Shown: positions 62,009 to 64,000 of the stretch, one piece after another
How positions within the stretch are numbered: position 1 is the first letter of the stretch
How the letters are laid out: each line of letters begins with the position of its first letter
Source: Rhodalgimonas zhirmunskyi
Lineage (GTDB): Bacteria; Pseudomonadota; Alphaproteobacteria; Rhodobacterales; Rhodobacteraceae
NCBI GenBank assembly: GCA_030848925.1
Contig: JANFFA010000005.1
Span: 124,001 to 188,000 of the forward strand
Direction of reading: 5' to 3'
Length of the DNA stretch: 64,000 bases
The notes under the pieces: generated by a model
The model's database searches: none
Told to the model about the DNA's origin: nothing
The model's input: only the letters and a program-made list of their open reading frames with translations
Translations under genes and position numbers: made by a program

Positions 62009-64000
<1,992 letters not shown>

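Overview
This window is ordinary chromosome from a GC-rich alphaproteobacterium, most likely of the Roseobacter/Rhodobacteraceae group. The evidence is gene content and style: two TRAP transporters side by side, monomeric isocitrate dehydrogenase, a serA-serC pair with a structured serC leader, long-form CarB, and many 4-bp stop/start overlaps. No strain can be named from the sequence. There is no prophage, transposase, integrase or CRISPR array. Only one protein gene, at 34830-36596, is visibly AT-rich and foreign in codon use.

Layout. 1-2.6 kb: the end of a flavin disulfide reductase, a sensor kinase and tRNA-Arg(ACG). 2.8-4.2 kb: a GDP-mannose enzyme. 4.6-9.4 kb: a cobalamin riboswitch followed by a complete vitamin B12 uptake operon, btuB-btuF-btuC-btuD. 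9.4-16.1 kb: a carbon-uptake block with a PEP-mutase/isocitrate-lyase family enzyme, a DctPQM TRAP system and a divergent TAXI TRAP system. 16.4-18.6 kb: monomeric isocitrate dehydrogenase. 18.8-21.6 kb: three polysaccharide genes (sugar transferase, nucleotide-sugar reductase, outer-membrane export lipoprotein). 21.6-25.4 kb: a NitT/TauT-type ABC importer with an oxidoreductase. 25.4-27.6 kb: TrhO and a short Hsp70. 27.7-34.8 kb: the NAD salvage genes pncA and pncB, flanking a divergent pair made of a cation/proton antiporter with a cNMP-binding domain and a membrane hybrid kinase.

34.8-38.0 kb holds the two most interesting items. One is a solitary DUF262/HNH (GmrSD/SspE-like) putative defence nuclease. 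The other is an attenuator-like leader upstream of the ribosome rescue gene arfB. It has an 18-codon ORF with a strong Shine-Dalgarno, a perfect 10-nt complement of that Shine-Dalgarno downstream, and a terminator.

38.1-41.7 kb: an overlapping MFS-mepA-esterase operon and yggT. 41.8-46.9 kb: recQ, yaaA and a double-receiver hybrid kinase. 47.1-54.6 kb: a bacterial alpha-2-macroglobulin with an N-terminal PAN domain, coupled to penicillin-binding protein 1C. 54.6-59.8 kb: a thiolase, a metallophosphatase, serA and serC. 60.0-64.0 kb: a large unrecognised exported protein, an array of five hairpins, and the 3' part of carB.

The three solute-binding-protein-first transporter operons each carry a stem-loop just after the binding-protein gene. 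This is the expected arrangement for making more binding protein than membrane subunits. Starts were chosen by Shine-Dalgarno, signal peptide and overlap with the upstream gene. All functions are read from motifs and family knowledge; no database search was run.
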